Origin: Borreliella valaisiana VS116
GTDB lineage: Bacteria > Spirochaetota > Spirochaetia > Borreliales > Borreliaceae
Assembly: GCF_000170955.2 (NCBI RefSeq)
Contig: NC_012185.1
Coordinates: 17,996 to 81,995, forward strand
Length of the DNA stretch: 64,000 nucleotides
Direction of reading: 5' to 3'
Shown: positions 10,590 through 20,423 of the stretch, one piece after another
How positions within the stretch are numbered: position 1 is the stretch's first letter
Layout: every line of letters starts with the position of its first letter
The notes under the pieces: generated by a model
What the model was told of the DNA's origin: nothing
The model's input: the letters and a program-made list of their open reading frames with translations, nothing else
The model's database searches: none
Translations under genes and position numbers: made by a program

Positions 10590-11110
10590 TTTTTAGCAAG
10601 TGAAGATACTTTTATTCTCAACTTCATGAGCAGTAACAAGTCTTTTAATACATTCATAGTAAAGCTTCAGTTCTCTTATTGAACACCCCTTTATTAGATC
10701 ATTAAGCTCATCCTTTAAAGAACTAATTTTTTCATTAATACCTTTTTCATTTTTTTGTTGCATTGTTTATTTAAAGAGTCAATTTTAAATCTTAAATCGT
10801 CTATTTTTGAAAGCATACTAGCAAGCTCAATACTATAATATTGCTTAAGCACGTATAAATTCTAATTCTAAATTGAAGCGCTCTAAATCTAATTCTCCCT
10901 TAACTTTTTTTAGCTTTAAATTCAGATTCAAAAGTTTGTGCTACAAGGTGCTCAAAAGTATCTTCACTAATTGTTACTCCAGAATCCTTGTTAACAGACT
11001 CTTTACATTTACTCTAGAAACTCCGAGTTTGGCTGCTATTTCTCCATCATTTAAGGATCTTTATCTAAAATATGCAACATAATAATCAAAAGATCGTTTA
11101 TCTCTTTTCA
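10590..11110 (-). pseudogene. DUF603 phage protein (cp32 small-terminase candidate), frameshifted
   Basis: Minus-strand frames give LKRDKRSFDYYVAYFR, then LNDGEIAAKLGVSRVNV (a clear helix-turn-helix), then FEHLVAQTFESEFKAKK and KVKGELDLERFNLELEFI, then a coiled coil KNEKGINEKISSLKDELND and IRELKLYYECIKRLV. This is the DUF603 protein that follows the erp/bap genes on cp32; its HTH plus coiled coil fits a small terminase subunit. At least three frameshifts. The next cp32 genes (large terminase and onwards) are not found to the left, so the prophage ends at about 10.59 kb. Confidence 0.65.
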
Positions 11111-11353
11111 AAAGAATTCTCCTAAAGTAACGAATTTAACAAATTATTACTCTAAATAGCAAAGCAATTTGATAAATTGTTAACATAAACTGACAACTTC
11201 TTTATACATATTAATTAATCACTGATCTGTACTTACAATGTTTAGTAAATGTGAACAAATAAAAAAATAAGACTGGTTATTAGTCTTATTTTTCATAATT
11301 TACGCTTATAAAGACTATTAATTTTATTTCGAAATCTTTTTTTAATTAAAACC

Positions 11354-11835
11354 CTAATCTTTAGGTAAATCAACCAAAATTTGTTTAACTGCACTCACTT
11401 TATCTTTAAAATAAGATTCTTTAAACTTATTTCTAGCTTTCTCTCCATATTTCTCAGCACAGTCAATTTTATCGGAATCTAGTTGTATTAAATAATCAAA
11501 AATTGAATTTGGAACACCTTATATAAGGTTAGCTATTGGCCATAAACTTATAGTCATAATGTTAGTTATTAATTTAATTTAAATAAGATATACTATAACA
11601 TCAAGAGCATCCAAAAAAACACTTTTTTCTTTAATTCTAATTTTTTTAACTCCCCTCTAATTTCAATAGCAGCAGCAAAAACATGATTATCTAGTTTTTT
11701 ATTTATCAAATTAAAATCTTCTTCAGAAAAAGCTCTTTTGGATTTTGCATAATTTTTTTCCATCTCTTTGCTCATAAAAGCATTTAAACTAATACTTAAT
11801 ACAAATAAAACTGTTAATAAACTAATTTTTCTCAT
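11354..11835 (-). pseudogene. BapA/EppA-like exported protein, frameshifted
   Basis: Starts MRKISLLTVLFVLSISLNAF (signal peptide without lipobox) preceded by GTAGGGAAT. The mature part reads FSEEDFNLINKKLDNH and AAIEIRGELKKLELKKK, then a shift in a T run: the other frame restores FLDALDVIVYLI. Near the end it reads DYLIQLDSDKIDCAEKYG and FKESYFKDKVSAVKQILVD. Size (~160 codons) and position directly downstream of an erp operon fit bapA/eppA genes of Lyme Borrelia, which encode exported proteins of unknown function. Stops at several points make it a pseudogene. The assignment rests partly on context. Confidence 0.5.
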
Positions 11836-11943
11836 ATTCCCTACAGATTTATTGTCCAAATTTAAGCAAAATCAACTTAAATAAGAAACTAAGACTAATA
11901 ACTAGTCTTAGTTTTCATAATTTATGCTTTTAAAAACCATTTT

Positions 11944-12722
11944 TCATTCTTTTTTAACTTCTCTAGCATCTTCTATGCTATTGTTAAGCTCTTCTTCAAT
12001 CTTTTTAAGCGAATCATCTATTATTCCTTTAGTCATATCGCTAGTATCAGCACTACCAGAAAAATTTACACTTAAACCTAATTCTTTGGCCTTATTCCAG
12101 GCTTGTTGCCCAACTTGTCCCTGACTTTTAACTTGCTGCCCACTAGTTTTTCCAGCTGTAGAATCAACTTTGCCTTTAAGATCTTGAAACTCCTGTTTAG
12201 CCTTCTCTAGTTCTTTTTTTCTTTCATCTTTTTTCTTTTTCAAGCTCTCTTTGAGTTCTTTTAATTCTTTTTCAAGTTTTTCTTTCTCTTCTTTTTTATC
12301 TTTTAATTTATCCTCTAATTCTTCTCTTATTTTTTTTATTTCCTTTTCATACTCAAGATATGTTTTAATAGGAGTTTTTTTAGAATCCGATTTTTCTACT
12401 TTATCCTTTAATTTTTTTATTTTTTTTTCAATCTCTTCTTTTCCTTCTTTTTGACCACCACTTTGTGCCGTTTTTAATATAGGCGTGTTATTGTGGCGAC
12501 TTGCCGGCAATGTGTTGAGGATGGATCAAATAGCCTGTTATTAGGATCATCACCCTGCATTAATTGCTTTTTAAGCTCCCCAACCAACTCTTCTTTGTTT
12601 GTATCTAAAAATCCCTCAACTTGTTCTTTTACGTTTTGTTTTAAATCTTTACCACTTACATAATTCTTGCAAGAAATTATCAGTGCAAAAACAACACAAA
12701 CAATAAACATTTTTTTATTCAT
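11944..12722 (-). pseudogene. Erp (OspF-related) surface lipoprotein, single frameshift
   Basis: Second gene of the erp operon, 27 bases after ospE, with AGGAGAGA before the ATG. Frame one has signal MNKKMFIVCVVFALIISC (acylated Cys18), then KEQVEGFLDTNKEELV. After one frame change near 12.50-12.52 kb the second frame continues with a long Lys/Glu coiled coil (EKLEKELKELKESLKKKK) and a C-terminal DMTKGIIDDSLKKIEEEL segment. The reconstructed length is ~258 residues. Erp/OspF-type proteins are outer-surface, host-ligand-binding lipoproteins. One indel is the only visible defect, so a reading error or phase change should be considered. Confidence 0.75.
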
Positions 12723-12749
12723 AATTGTTCTCTCCTATACTTTGAACTT

Positions 12750-13316
12750 CTATTTTAAATTTTTCTTAAGTTCTTCTAATGATATTGCATATATTACATA
12801 TTCAGTAGTCCTATCTCCTGAGTCTTTAATTCTATCTCCTGAAAATGTAATATATTCAGAACCATTAATTTTTTCTATCTTTGTTATTATCTGTTTATTT
12901 TGGATACCCTTTTCAGTACTTTGTTCCCTATATCCATAATACAAATTAGTTTTAAATGTTCCACCTTCAGTCATTGCTTTTACAAAGTTATTAACTTCTG
13001 ACTCTTCTAATGAAAAGAATTTAGCCGTGTGTCCTCCTCCTTGATCATCATTGTTTAAACCCGTTGCAATGCCATCTTTTTCTTTTTCTATAACCAAAGT
13101 TCCTAAATTTATCCAATTACTGCTATTATCTTTATTTTTAATTTTTACAGTAAATTTAGAGAATTTTATTGTATCATCACTTACTTGCTCACTTACCAAA
13201 CCTTGCTCACTTAGACTACCCTGCTTACTTAACCTACTTGTAAAATTTGCACAAGAGCTTATCAGTACATAAACAACACAAATAATAAACATTTTTTTAT
13301 TTATATCTTTATTCAT
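12750..13316 (-). CDS. ospE: OspE-type Erp lipoprotein (factor H-binding family)
   Basis: Intact, 188 residues. Signal MNKDINKKMFIICVVYVLISSC puts the lipidated cysteine at residue 22. The mature protein carries the OspE core: FSKFTVKIKNKDNSSNW, LGTLVIEKEKDGIATGLN, GGHTAKFFSLEESEVNNF, GTFKTNLYYGYREQS, QNKQIITKIEKINGSEY and a final ISLEELKKNLK. OspE/ErpA proteins (CRASP-3 to -5) sit on the outer surface and bind complement factor H and FHR proteins. GGAG lies 6 bases before ATG. Odd points: an extra tract (SRLSKQGSLSEQGLVSEQ) with an imperfect LSEQ repeat after the lipobox, and KDSGDRTTEYVIYAISLE where a shorter EYAISLE is usual. Confidence 0.9.
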   Translation of the reverse strand: MNKDINKKMFIICVVYVLISSCANFTSRLSKQGSLSEQGLVSEQVSDDTIKFSKFTVKIKNKDNSSNWINLGTLVIEKEKDGIATGLNNDDQGGGHTAKFFSLEESEVNNFVKAMTEGGTFKTNLYYGYREQSTEKGIQNKQIITKIEKINGSEYITFSGDRIKDSGDRTTEYVIYAISLEELKKNLK

Positions 13317-13319
13317 AAG

Positions 13320-13460
13320 TTACTCCATAAATTTCAAAGATAATGCAACATCTAATAATTACAATTTTTTATAACATTTAAATAAATAGTTTTGTTACAT
13401 TTCAAATTACATAGTAATAAAATTCAAATGTAATTTTAATTAACTCCTAAAAATCTCACC
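13320..13460 (-). promoter_or_regulatory. erp operon promoter/operator region
   Basis: Upstream of ospE on the minus strand: an AT-rich segment with TTATAA (~13370) as -10 candidate, and a GTTAC element with flanking TGTAATTTGAAATG and AATTGTAATTATTAG sequences. This resembles the conserved erp upstream region, which is known to bind BpaB, EbfC and BpuR. Exact sites were not mapped. Confidence 0.5.
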
Positions 13461-13743
13461 ATTACAAATAGCAAACTCATTAAATAAGACTACAAAATGT
13501 ATACAATTAAATTTCATAGTTTTTGCTATATATCAGCTAAAGTATCATATCTTTCTTAAGTGCCCCCCTTAAAAATCAACACTTCTACTTACTAAGGCCA
13601 CTCTAAAGCCCATATTTTGCACAATGAGAAAGCCAAAAATTTGACTAAAATTTTTTGTTTTTGGTAAAATACAAAATGTGATTTTTATCTATTTTTATTA
13701 CTTTTACTTAATTTAAAAGTAACACTTATAAGGAGTTGTTTTT

Positions 13744-14525
13744 ATGGACAATAATAATTATCTTAATTTAAATAAAGGTGTTACAGGTTTATTCTTCAAA
13801 CTGGTAAAAGATTATCAAAATCTACTAGATGAAAATAAAATTCTTAAAACTACTCTAAAAAATTTATCTAAAAATAAAAAAGAAAATTTAAAAACTAGTC
13901 CTAAATTTTACTTAACTCCAAAAACTAGCAAACTAATTGTAAAGTGTATCAAACAACTAAAACAAACTGTGATTCAATATCCGGCTGGTTCGTATATTTA
14001 CTTTTAATAAGTGGTGGTAGGGGGCACTGAAATTCAAAAAGTAAAAATGCAAGATATTACCCCTTTATCAAGCAAAACTGGTGAAATTTATTACAATATA
14101 AAAGTAAATGTAGCAAAAAAAAGAAATGTTACTTGTGTTAGAGAAATTGTCATTAACTCTAAGGAATATAACGCTATTCAAACAGCACATAAAAAATCAT
14201 TTCGAAGAAAAAATCTTGATACAAAAAGAATTTATCTTTTCCCAAAAACCAAACATAAGTTTAAAGATAATCAAATTGACATTATCAACATTTTTAGAAA
14301 ATTCAAAAATCTACTTAAAAATCGGGCTTTAGGGCAAATAACTCGCTTCATTTATGTAAAAATTTGTTTATTTTAAATTTAAAATCTAATGGCTATAATT
14401 CTTTTCAAATTAAAGAACTTATGAATTATTACTCAACATTTGAAATTGATAATATCTAAGGAATCTCTTCTGTAAACAAAATTCAAGCTTATAAATGTAC
14501 TAAAAATAGTTTAAAGCTATAGTAC
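13744..14525 (+). pseudogene. Tyrosine recombinase-like protein, frameshifted
   Basis: Starts MDNNNYLNLNKGVTGLFF after TAAGGAG. The N-terminal helical part continues to KLIVKCIKQLKQ. A shift around 13.98-14.01 kb garbles the core, but GGTEIQKVKMQDITPL then follows, which is the box-I arrangement (GxRxxEI-x-L) of tyrosine recombinases with the arginine lost in the shift. Next come KKRNVTCVREIVIN and FPKTKHKFKDNQIDI, and after more frame changes KNLFILNLKSNGYNSFQIKE and EIDNIYGISSVNKIQ, with Y as nucleophile candidate. It is the only plus-strand gene inside the DUF261-ospE stretch. The family is inferred from motif order. Confidence 0.5.
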
Positions 14526-14528
14526 AAA

Positions 14529-14954
14529 CTATCTAAACTTAAAGATGCGCTTTAAAGTTACCCTAAATTCTTTTCCACGTGGTTTTAAATCAAGTGAATT
14601 ATATAGTATCTCTTGTTCTTTTGTAGCAATAAAGTGAAATCCATTAACCCCCTTAATTTTTACTTCACTTATTTCAAACTCATTTGAAGCTCCAAAATAA
14701 CTAGAAGTTTCATATCTTGCGATACTCCTAATTCTATAGTAATTAAGTATCAGACAAAGATTCTTAATAAAACAATTGCTCCTAATATAATCAAGTCCTA
14801 AAAATCTGTAATACGCTGCATTTATATCAAAAGCATTAAAATCGAGCTTCTTAAATAAGCTTGTATAGTAATGCAAACACAAGAAATAGCAGCCCCACTT
14901 TTGTATCTCTACAAGTAAACCCTTATTACTTTGTTTTATTTTACTAATAATCAT
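14529..14954 (-). CDS. DUF261 family cp32 protein
   Basis: Intact 141-residue frame with GGAGG six bases before the ATG. Segments WGCYFLCLHYY, AAYYRFLGLDYIRSNCFI, YRIRSIARYETSSYFG and GVNGFHFIATKEQEILYNS fit the DUF261 family encoded on cp32 plasmids between the DUF244 gene and erp. Cytoplasmic, with no signal peptide. Function unknown; conserved Cys/His/aromatic residues suggest an enzyme or metal-binding fold, but that is speculative. Confidence 0.7.
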   Translation of the reverse strand: MIISKIKQSNKGLLVEIQKWGCYFLCLHYYTSLFKKLDFNAFDINAAYYRFLGLDYIRSNCFIKNLCLILNYYRIRSIARYETSSYFGASNEFEISEVKIKGVNGFHFIATKEQEILYNSLDLKPRGKEFRVTLKRIFKFR

Positions 14955-14989
14955 TGATCAACCTCCGATGTTAGTTTTTTTAGCTCTTT

Positions 14990-15015
14990 AGTATCCCCAT
15001 TCAAAAGGGGATACT
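14990..15015. repeat. Hairpin AGTATCCCC / GGGGATACT
   Basis: Perfect 9-bp stem with 8-nt loop between the DUF244 gene and DUF261; the right arm overlaps the last codons of DUF244. Similar GTATCCCC stems occur at 18686-18708 and 54890-54943. Confidence 0.7.
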
Positions 15016-16330
15016 ATTTGCATACGTGATATTACTCATATTGCTCGGCAATAACACTTTGCTACTTATTGGTATAAGCCCTTTTAATCTATCTGATATT
15101 GTCCTTTTCTCAGGATCATAGTTAAACACAAATTATTTAAATCTGTAATTTACATGAATAATTAGTGTATATTTATTCAAAATTTCATCAATTTTAATTT
15201 TGAGCAGTTCTTTTATAGGTTTTTCTCTTTTTTTGTTTTCATTTTGAATTTTATTTAATTCTGCTTTTAGATTGTCAATCTTAATAAGATTTTCCTCAAG
15301 ATTTATAGTAGACTGCTCGGTTTTAATCTCAAGATCTATAAACTCAACATACTCTACAAATTCTTTTACCCAATGAAACTCAACTCCAGATTGGTAAAAA
15401 ATTGCTATTTACTATTAAATCTTCAACAAGCTTAATAAACGTATTATTATCAATATTATTTGATATTAGTAAATTAACATCATTTTCTTTGAAAATTTTG
15501 TTTCTTAAATTGAAAACTTCTTGTTCACATTTCCTAACAAATTCAAGCACTTTTGATATTAAAGAATCATTTCTTTTTATCTTACAATTGATCGATGCAG
15601 CGTTTATTAAAAAGAATAAATTGCAATGCTCAAGCCCAGTACATGCTAGTTGCATTTGTGCCTGCAATAGTATTTGAAAAAATACTTACTGCTTAAAAAA
15701 TTCCCATTTTTATTGTACTCTTAAATGGCGCTACTCATATAATTAGAGTCATTACTCTTAATCTCTAAGAGCTCTATATCGTTATAAATATTTATAAACC
15801 ATCCATTAATTGTTGATCTTACTAAAGTTTCCATACTGCCCATTTTTTAAAAATAATTATATTTATCAACACCATTGGCATATTTGTTTTTGTACAAAAC
15901 AGCAATATTATCACCGTGTGCCTTAGCAGACTCTCTAAATCCTAAATTTTCTAACTCTTTACCTTTTAACATATATAAATTCTCTTCAAAAGACATACTC
16001 ATTCCAAAATATTTAAGAACTTTATTTACTATTAAGTCTTTAAGACCAGCATCACCAATTAAAACAGTATCTATTTCACTAGGACCGTATTTATAAGCTT
16101 ATTTCTCTGCTCGCTAAAATCAAGATTTTGTTAAAACTAAAACATTCTTTACTGCTTATTCCTGGTAATTTTTTGCCTATCTTGCTCAATTTTCTTTTTT
16201 CTTTAATTGGAAAAGATTTTTCCTCAAATACTTCGCATCCAATAAAACTTTGTTGATTAACATATATCATTTTGGAATCCCCATTTATGCTTTTATTTTC
16301 TTGATTATTATCGTTTGAAACATTGTTCAT
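15001..16330 (-). pseudogene. DUF244 / YqaJ-like phage exonuclease, decayed
   Basis: Minus strand. N terminus MNNVSNDNNQENKS, then a segment KLSKIGKKLPGISSKECF typical of the YqaJ/lambda-exonuclease-like DUF244 family. A later piece reads MQAQMQLACTGLEHCNLFFL (15667), the conserved QxQ...A..L...H.. block of these nucleases. The coiled coil that follows (FVRKCEQEVFNLRNKIFKEN) runs into a C-terminal KRTISDRLKGLIPISSKVLL. Frameshifts near 16.09, 15.87, 15.68 and 15.38 kb kill it. In phages such nucleases pair with single-strand annealing proteins; the ERF-like relic at 20424 is a natural partner. Confidence 0.6.
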
Positions 16331-16379
16331 GTTTTTCTCCTTTTATGATTAATAATCATTATTAATTAAAAACTATTTT

Positions 16380-16733
16380 TGCCAAGTTTTTAACAAAAAT
16401 TTTTGAAAAAAAGATAGGATTTAACCGAATTCTCTACTTAAAGAATCTAGTTAAGTCCCAGCATAATTGAATTAATTTTGATAAAAAAATTTTTTAGCTA
16501 TACATAGCTATCTCTAATATTATTTTTGTCAAGTTTTTAAAAAAATTAAATATGGTTCAATTTAGAATTAAAATCAATTTGTATTTTTATAAAACGAAAA
16601 CTCATTTAAATTCTTTTGTTAAAAAGTTTAAATAAACTCTAATTTAGAATAGAGAAAAAATAAAATGTTACTTTTTACAATATTAATCAGCATCATAATA
16701 TGCTATTTAAAAAGTAAATTGTGCATTATTTAA
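16380..16733. other. Gap between Bdr and DUF244 genes
   Basis: AT-rich non-coding sequence, with the shared leader segment described at 16331-16410 at its left edge. It contains direct repeats built on TTTTTAACAAAAATTTTTG (about 16386) and TTGCCAAGTTTTTAA (16380 and 16517, second copy as TTGTCAAG). It looks like a promoter or control region, not a lost gene. Confidence 0.4.
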
Positions 16734-17009
16734 TTATTTAATGAATTGTAAATATCTCATAAATAAAGCATTTAAAATTGGGCCAAGAATTGCTGCTGTT
16801 AATGTCATAAAATGAATTAGTCTGTTCCCCATATTGAGATCTTTACGTAAATTTCTTTCTACATCAATCAATCTCTCTTTTAAAAATTCAAAGTTATAAT
16901 TATTATTATGAATAAAAACAAAGTCTATTTCCTCTTTATTAAGCCCGATTTTTAAAAATTCATTTTTTATACTTTCTATATTGTATGCCTTATATGCTAA
17001 ATTGCTCAT
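16734..17009 (-). CDS. bdr: Bdr family protein, short form
   Basis: Intact 91-residue frame. The N terminus SNLAYKAYNIESIKNEFL then FIHNNNYNFEFLKERLIDVE is diagnostic of Bdr (Borrelia direct-repeat) proteins in the position they hold on cp32, just after PF49. The usual central KID tandem repeats are absent; the protein goes straight to a C-terminal membrane helix (FMTLTAAILGPILNALFM). Bdr proteins are inner-membrane proteins of unknown function. The 13-base gap to PF49 suggests co-transcription. Confidence 0.8.
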   Translation of the reverse strand: MSNLAYKAYNIESIKNEFLKIGLNKEEIDFVFIHNNNYNFEFLKERLIDVERNLRKDLNMGNRLIHFMTLTAAILGPILNALFMRYLQFIK

Positions 17010-17021
17010 ACAATCTCCTTA

Positions 17022-17600
17022 TTATCCTTTTAATTGTTTATATTCTTTCATAATTTTTTTAATTATTTCTCTTTCATCACTAAATAATTTATCCAATAAA
17101 AATCCTGTAAATTTAGCATTACTTTTATAAAAATCATAGCTTTCTTGCTTTTTAAGCTGGAATCTCAGTGGTTTTATCGGGTTTTGTTTAGATTTTTTTA
17201 AAGTTGGACTTTCCTTGTTTTTAAATACACTTAATATTAGTCTAAATCCATTATCTAATACATATTGTTCCTCAATAACACCCGATTCTATTGCATTAGC
17301 AATTTTTAAATAATTATAAGCTTGAGTTTTTGCAACATCATAATCCTTTATAAAAGCATCAAAACTTTTGTATCCATCAAGTTTATAATATTTATTATCT
17401 TTAATTTCTTTTAAGATTTTCATACATTCTATTCTATTAGAAATTCCTTCTCTAAGGTTTACATATAATTTCTTTTTCAAAATATTATAACGATCTATTT
17501 CAACACCATCTTTATTGACATTAGAAAAATCTACAAGTAATGCATTTCCTTTAGAATCAATATTTCTTCTATTGATTCTAAACTTTGTATTAGTTTTCAT
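17022..17600 (-). CDS. Plasmid partition protein, PF49 family (cp32-type locus)
   Basis: Intact, 192 residues. Conserved PF49 blocks: RIECMKILKEIKDNKYY, KLDGYKSFDAFIKDYDVAKT, then QAYNYLKIANAIESGVIEE and C-terminal YDFYKSNAKFTGFLLDKLF. It stays open although its ParA partner (17649-18395) and upstream PF50/PF57 genes are broken, so it is not being kept as part of a working operon. Confidence 0.8.
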   Translation of the reverse strand: MKTNTKFRINRRNIDSKGNALLVDFSNVNKDGVEIDRYNILKKKLYVNLREGISNRIECMKILKEIKDNKYYKLDGYKSFDAFIKDYDVAKTQAYNYLKIANAIESGVIEEQYVLDNGFRLILSVFKNKESPTLKKSKQNPIKPLRFQLKKQESYDFYKSNAKFTGFLLDKLFSDEREIIKKIMKEYKQLKG

Positions 17601-17603
17601 AAC

Positions 17604-17650
17604 AATCCTACTACTTATTTGTTCAATGCGTTGAACAAATAAGTAGGATT
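17604..17650. promoter_or_regulatory. Long inverted repeat in the PF32-PF49 gap (candidate parS/operator)
   Basis: Arms of about 20 bp (AATCCTAC...TTGTTCAA and its complement) flank a TGCG loop; the left arm has a 3-base insertion (a repeated TAC). It fills the whole space between the PF32 stop and the PF49 start. Its sequence is unrelated to the palindrome in the same gap of the intact locus. Confidence 0.6.
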
Positions 17651-18395
17651 ATTTTAATTTTGTATAAAAATTCATTAATGAATTTTTATATTCTTTTATA
17701 TAATCCATTTGAAAATCAATAGAAGAATTGCAAGTAATTCTTCTATTTAAGTCTTCTCTTCCCGATATCATTCCTAAAAAGTTTTCTTTAGCGTTAAACA
17801 TTTCCAATAATTGTTTATGTGTATTATTTTTCTTGAATCTCGTTATCATAAAATAAGTAGGCAATTCTAAACCTATTTTTTCCATAAAAAATTTTAAAAG
17901 ATCAAAACTTTCAATTTTCCATTTTTCTGCCAGTAAAGGTACAATAACATAATTATAAAAAATTAAGGCATTGGTTAAAGCAAAATCCAAACTTGTAGGA
18001 GTATCAATTATAACAAAATCATACAAACATTTAAGCGTTTAAGCTCATTTTTTAATCTAAATTCATTAAAAGTATGCTTATAGCTAAAAGCATTTATACT
18101 ATGTAAAGTTAAATAACTGGGAATTAAATCTAAATTATTCGCAACATTAACAATTGATTGATTAATATCTAATTTTTCTATCAAAATTTTATATATTGTT
18201 TTTTCTTAAGCCTACACCAGATTTTTGTATATCATCATAATGATAACTAGTAGTAGATGCTTGAGTGTCTATATCTATTAATAATATCTTATATTTTTGA
18301 GCCAAAAAAGTTGCAAACATAATTGAACTTGTGCTTTTACCAACATCGCTTTTAATTGATGCGATTGTTATTATTTTAGATTTTTTATTACCCAT
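17649..18395 (-). pseudogene. ParA-type ATPase (PF32), cp32-type locus, broken
   Basis: First part: MGNKKSKIITIASIKSDVGKST; the Walker A that should be KGGVGKS has become KSDVGKS. Then LLIDIDTQASTTSYHYDD. A shift near 18.19 kb and another near 18.03-18.05 kb split the gene. The C-terminal part DFVIIDTPTSLDFALTNALI (Walker B) and FSLMISGREDLNRR-type end remain open. The changed Walker A glycine plus two frameshifts argue for real loss of function. Confidence 0.8.
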
Positions 18396-18397
18396 TT

Positions 18398-18923
18398 TGT
18401 AAGTGGTCCTTGTTCTGGGTATTTTTTCCCATAAAATTCATATACTTGTTTTTTAGATCTGTAAATATACTAAATAACACCTTGTTGTAGTGATTATTCA
18501 TTCTATCTTTATATAGCAAGCGGTATAATCCCTTAAGGTATCAAAAAACACTGCTCGCTTTAAATCTAAATTACATGTAATATACTCTTGCAAATCCATA
18601 AGATTTTTTAATTTCTTTTACTTGGTACTTTACAAAAGTCTTTTTATTGGCTTTCTAAATACGTAAAAAATTCCCAAAAAATTTGTATCCCCCTTTAATA
18701 GGGGGTATAAATGTATTTTTTCAGCAACTCTTTCTCTATTATGCAATGCCCTTAATGACACTCAAAATTCATTTTTTATAAACTCCGAATTTATAAACTT
18801 CACCATTATTTTTGTATGGTATATTTCTTTATCATTTTCTTTTTCAATTTTAATGAACCTTTCTTTATTTTGACATTCAACTTTAAATTTACCCCTTTTT
18901 GTAGGTTCAACTGCATTTTCCAT
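18398..18923 (-). pseudogene. PF50 (DUF226) partition protein relic, cp32-type locus
   Basis: Starts MENAVEPTKRGKFKVECQN, continues KERFIKIEKENDKEIYHT and IMVKFINSEFIKNEF to a stop, then fragments (RERVAEKIHLYPL, LGIFYVFRKPIKR, FDTLRDYTACYI) in shifted frames up to the PF32 start. Order and spacing match the intact PF50 gene. Confidence 0.6.
18686..18708. repeat. Hairpin TATCCCCC / GGGGGTATA inside the PF50 relic
   Basis: Eight-base stem with a short AT loop. The arms match the hairpin at 14990-15015, and a mirror version (ATACCCC first) is at 54890-54943. Confidence 0.55.
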
Positions 18924-18935
18924 ATTCAATCCTTA

Positions 18936-20044
18936 TATAACCTTTTTGCTAAGTTCTTTTAACTTTAAAGAAGTGTTTTCATTCTCTATTATTTCTAATA
19001 ATTCATAATAATATGCATCAAATACTTTATTATATTATAATTTCTTTTTGACATTTAAATAGTCTTTTATAATTGGTTTTAAAACTTCAATTTCTACTGC
19101 ATTTTTTAGTCGCTCAATAAGAATATTAAAAATGTTTATCTTTATATGCTCACAATTTTTTTGCGAACTTTCTTTTTTAAATTCAATTAATTTTTCTAAT
19201 TTACATTTTATGTTTCTTAGATCTTTATATTTTTGACTTTCAATGATAAAATGCGGGTTATTTTTATAGTATGCATATATTTTTTGAACATTTGTTTTCA
19301 GTTGTTCGGTATTGTATCCATTTTTTTTCTAATTCTTTTTGGGTATTACTCAAAATTTCTCTTAATTTGTTTTGCTTTTCTTTAAAGAAGAATTGATTTA
19401 AATGTATATTTTTGCCTTTCATTAGGGCAATTTCTGTTCTTTTTGCGATTTTAAATATTTTAATCAATGTATCTTTATTAATATCTAAATATAATAAAAT
19501 TGAGAGGGTTTTTTTAGAGGAAAAGTTACATTTATTGAAATATTTTCTTACTTGAAAATTTTCTATTTGATTTTTTCTTTTTTTCTTCTTATATATTATT
19601 ATTTCTATTACTTAAACACTCCTTAAAATCTACACTTCCCTTTTTAGTAAATTTGTCTTTAAAGTAGTTTTTAGCTCTATTTTGGAATCTTGAAAGTTTT
19701 TTTTCTTTAAAGTATTGGTTTATTTTAAGATAGCATTCTTTTTTGGGATAATTAAGGTGATAGTAAATTTCAGTCCCACAATTTATCCCCATGTGTTTAT
19801 AGTAGTTAGTTGTGACTTTTATTTCTTTTTCTAATTTGTAAAGATAATTTTGCATTGTTTTTAGTTTAGTGGTGGTTTGACCATTTCTTTTTAGATTTTC
19901 ATTAAAATAATAGAGTATGTTTTTTTGAGTATATTTCTGGCACTTGTTGTTTATGTACTTTAGTGTTGCGATAAGAACTATTAATTTATGTTGTAATTTG
20001 TTGTGATAATTTGTACTTTTTGTGTTATTTGGAAAATCTCCCAT
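18936..20044 (-). pseudogene. PF57/62 plasmid maintenance protein, cp32-type locus, frameshifted
   Basis: The first 151 residues are open: MGDFPNNTKSTNYHNKLQ, LIVLIATLKYINNKCQKY, TTTKLKTMQNYLYKLEKE, NCGTEIYYHLNYPKKEC and FQNRAKNYFKDKFTKKGS. They fit the N-terminal half of PF57/62. After the break at ~19.59 kb further fragments (IAKRTEIALMKGKNIHL..., about 19.26-19.47 kb) continue the C-terminal half in other frames. Ribosome site AAAAGGAG is shared with two neighbouring genes. Confidence 0.65.
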
Positions 20045-20423
20045 TTTTTACTCCTTTTATGATTAATAATAATTTTATTATAATGCAAAATTTTGATTTA
20101 AAAGTAAATACTTTTTTAAAAAAATATTAAATTCTAATTATTAATTTCATTAATTTAATACACTTTTTATAATTTTGTAAAAGAAAATTGATTTTAATTC
20201 TAAATTGAGATACACTACAAATAGCGTAGGAAAATATCTTTATGTTTTTACCTACCTTTTATGATAATTTGCAAAAACAATGATTTAGTGGGATCTTAAC
20301 GAAATTCTTTTTAAAGGGGGTTTGGTTAAGGCCCACTTCTTTTTTTGCAAAAATTTTTAACAAAAATTTTTGCAAAAATAGTTTTTGATATTTAATTATT
20401 ATTAATCATAAAAGGAGTAAAAC
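20045..20423. promoter_or_regulatory. Divergent control region with duplicated leader
   Basis: Between two divergently transcribed cp32 genes. Both ends carry the same ~20-base leader: CTCCTTTTATGATTAATAAT read at 20051 and its complement at 20397-20416, each giving an AAAAGGAG ribosome site next to a start codon. The interior has direct repeats of CAAAAATTTTT (about 20347-20380). A third copy of the leader lies at 16339. Confidence 0.55.

Noticed and set aside
10873..11082. Plus-strand frame over the DUF603 region
   Set aside because: The minus strand shows helix-turn-helix and DUF603 blocks; the plus frame is a shadow.
12251..12454. Plus-strand frame rich in Phe/Ser over the erp gene
   Set aside because: Antisense shadow of the Lys/Glu coiled coil of the minus-strand Erp protein.
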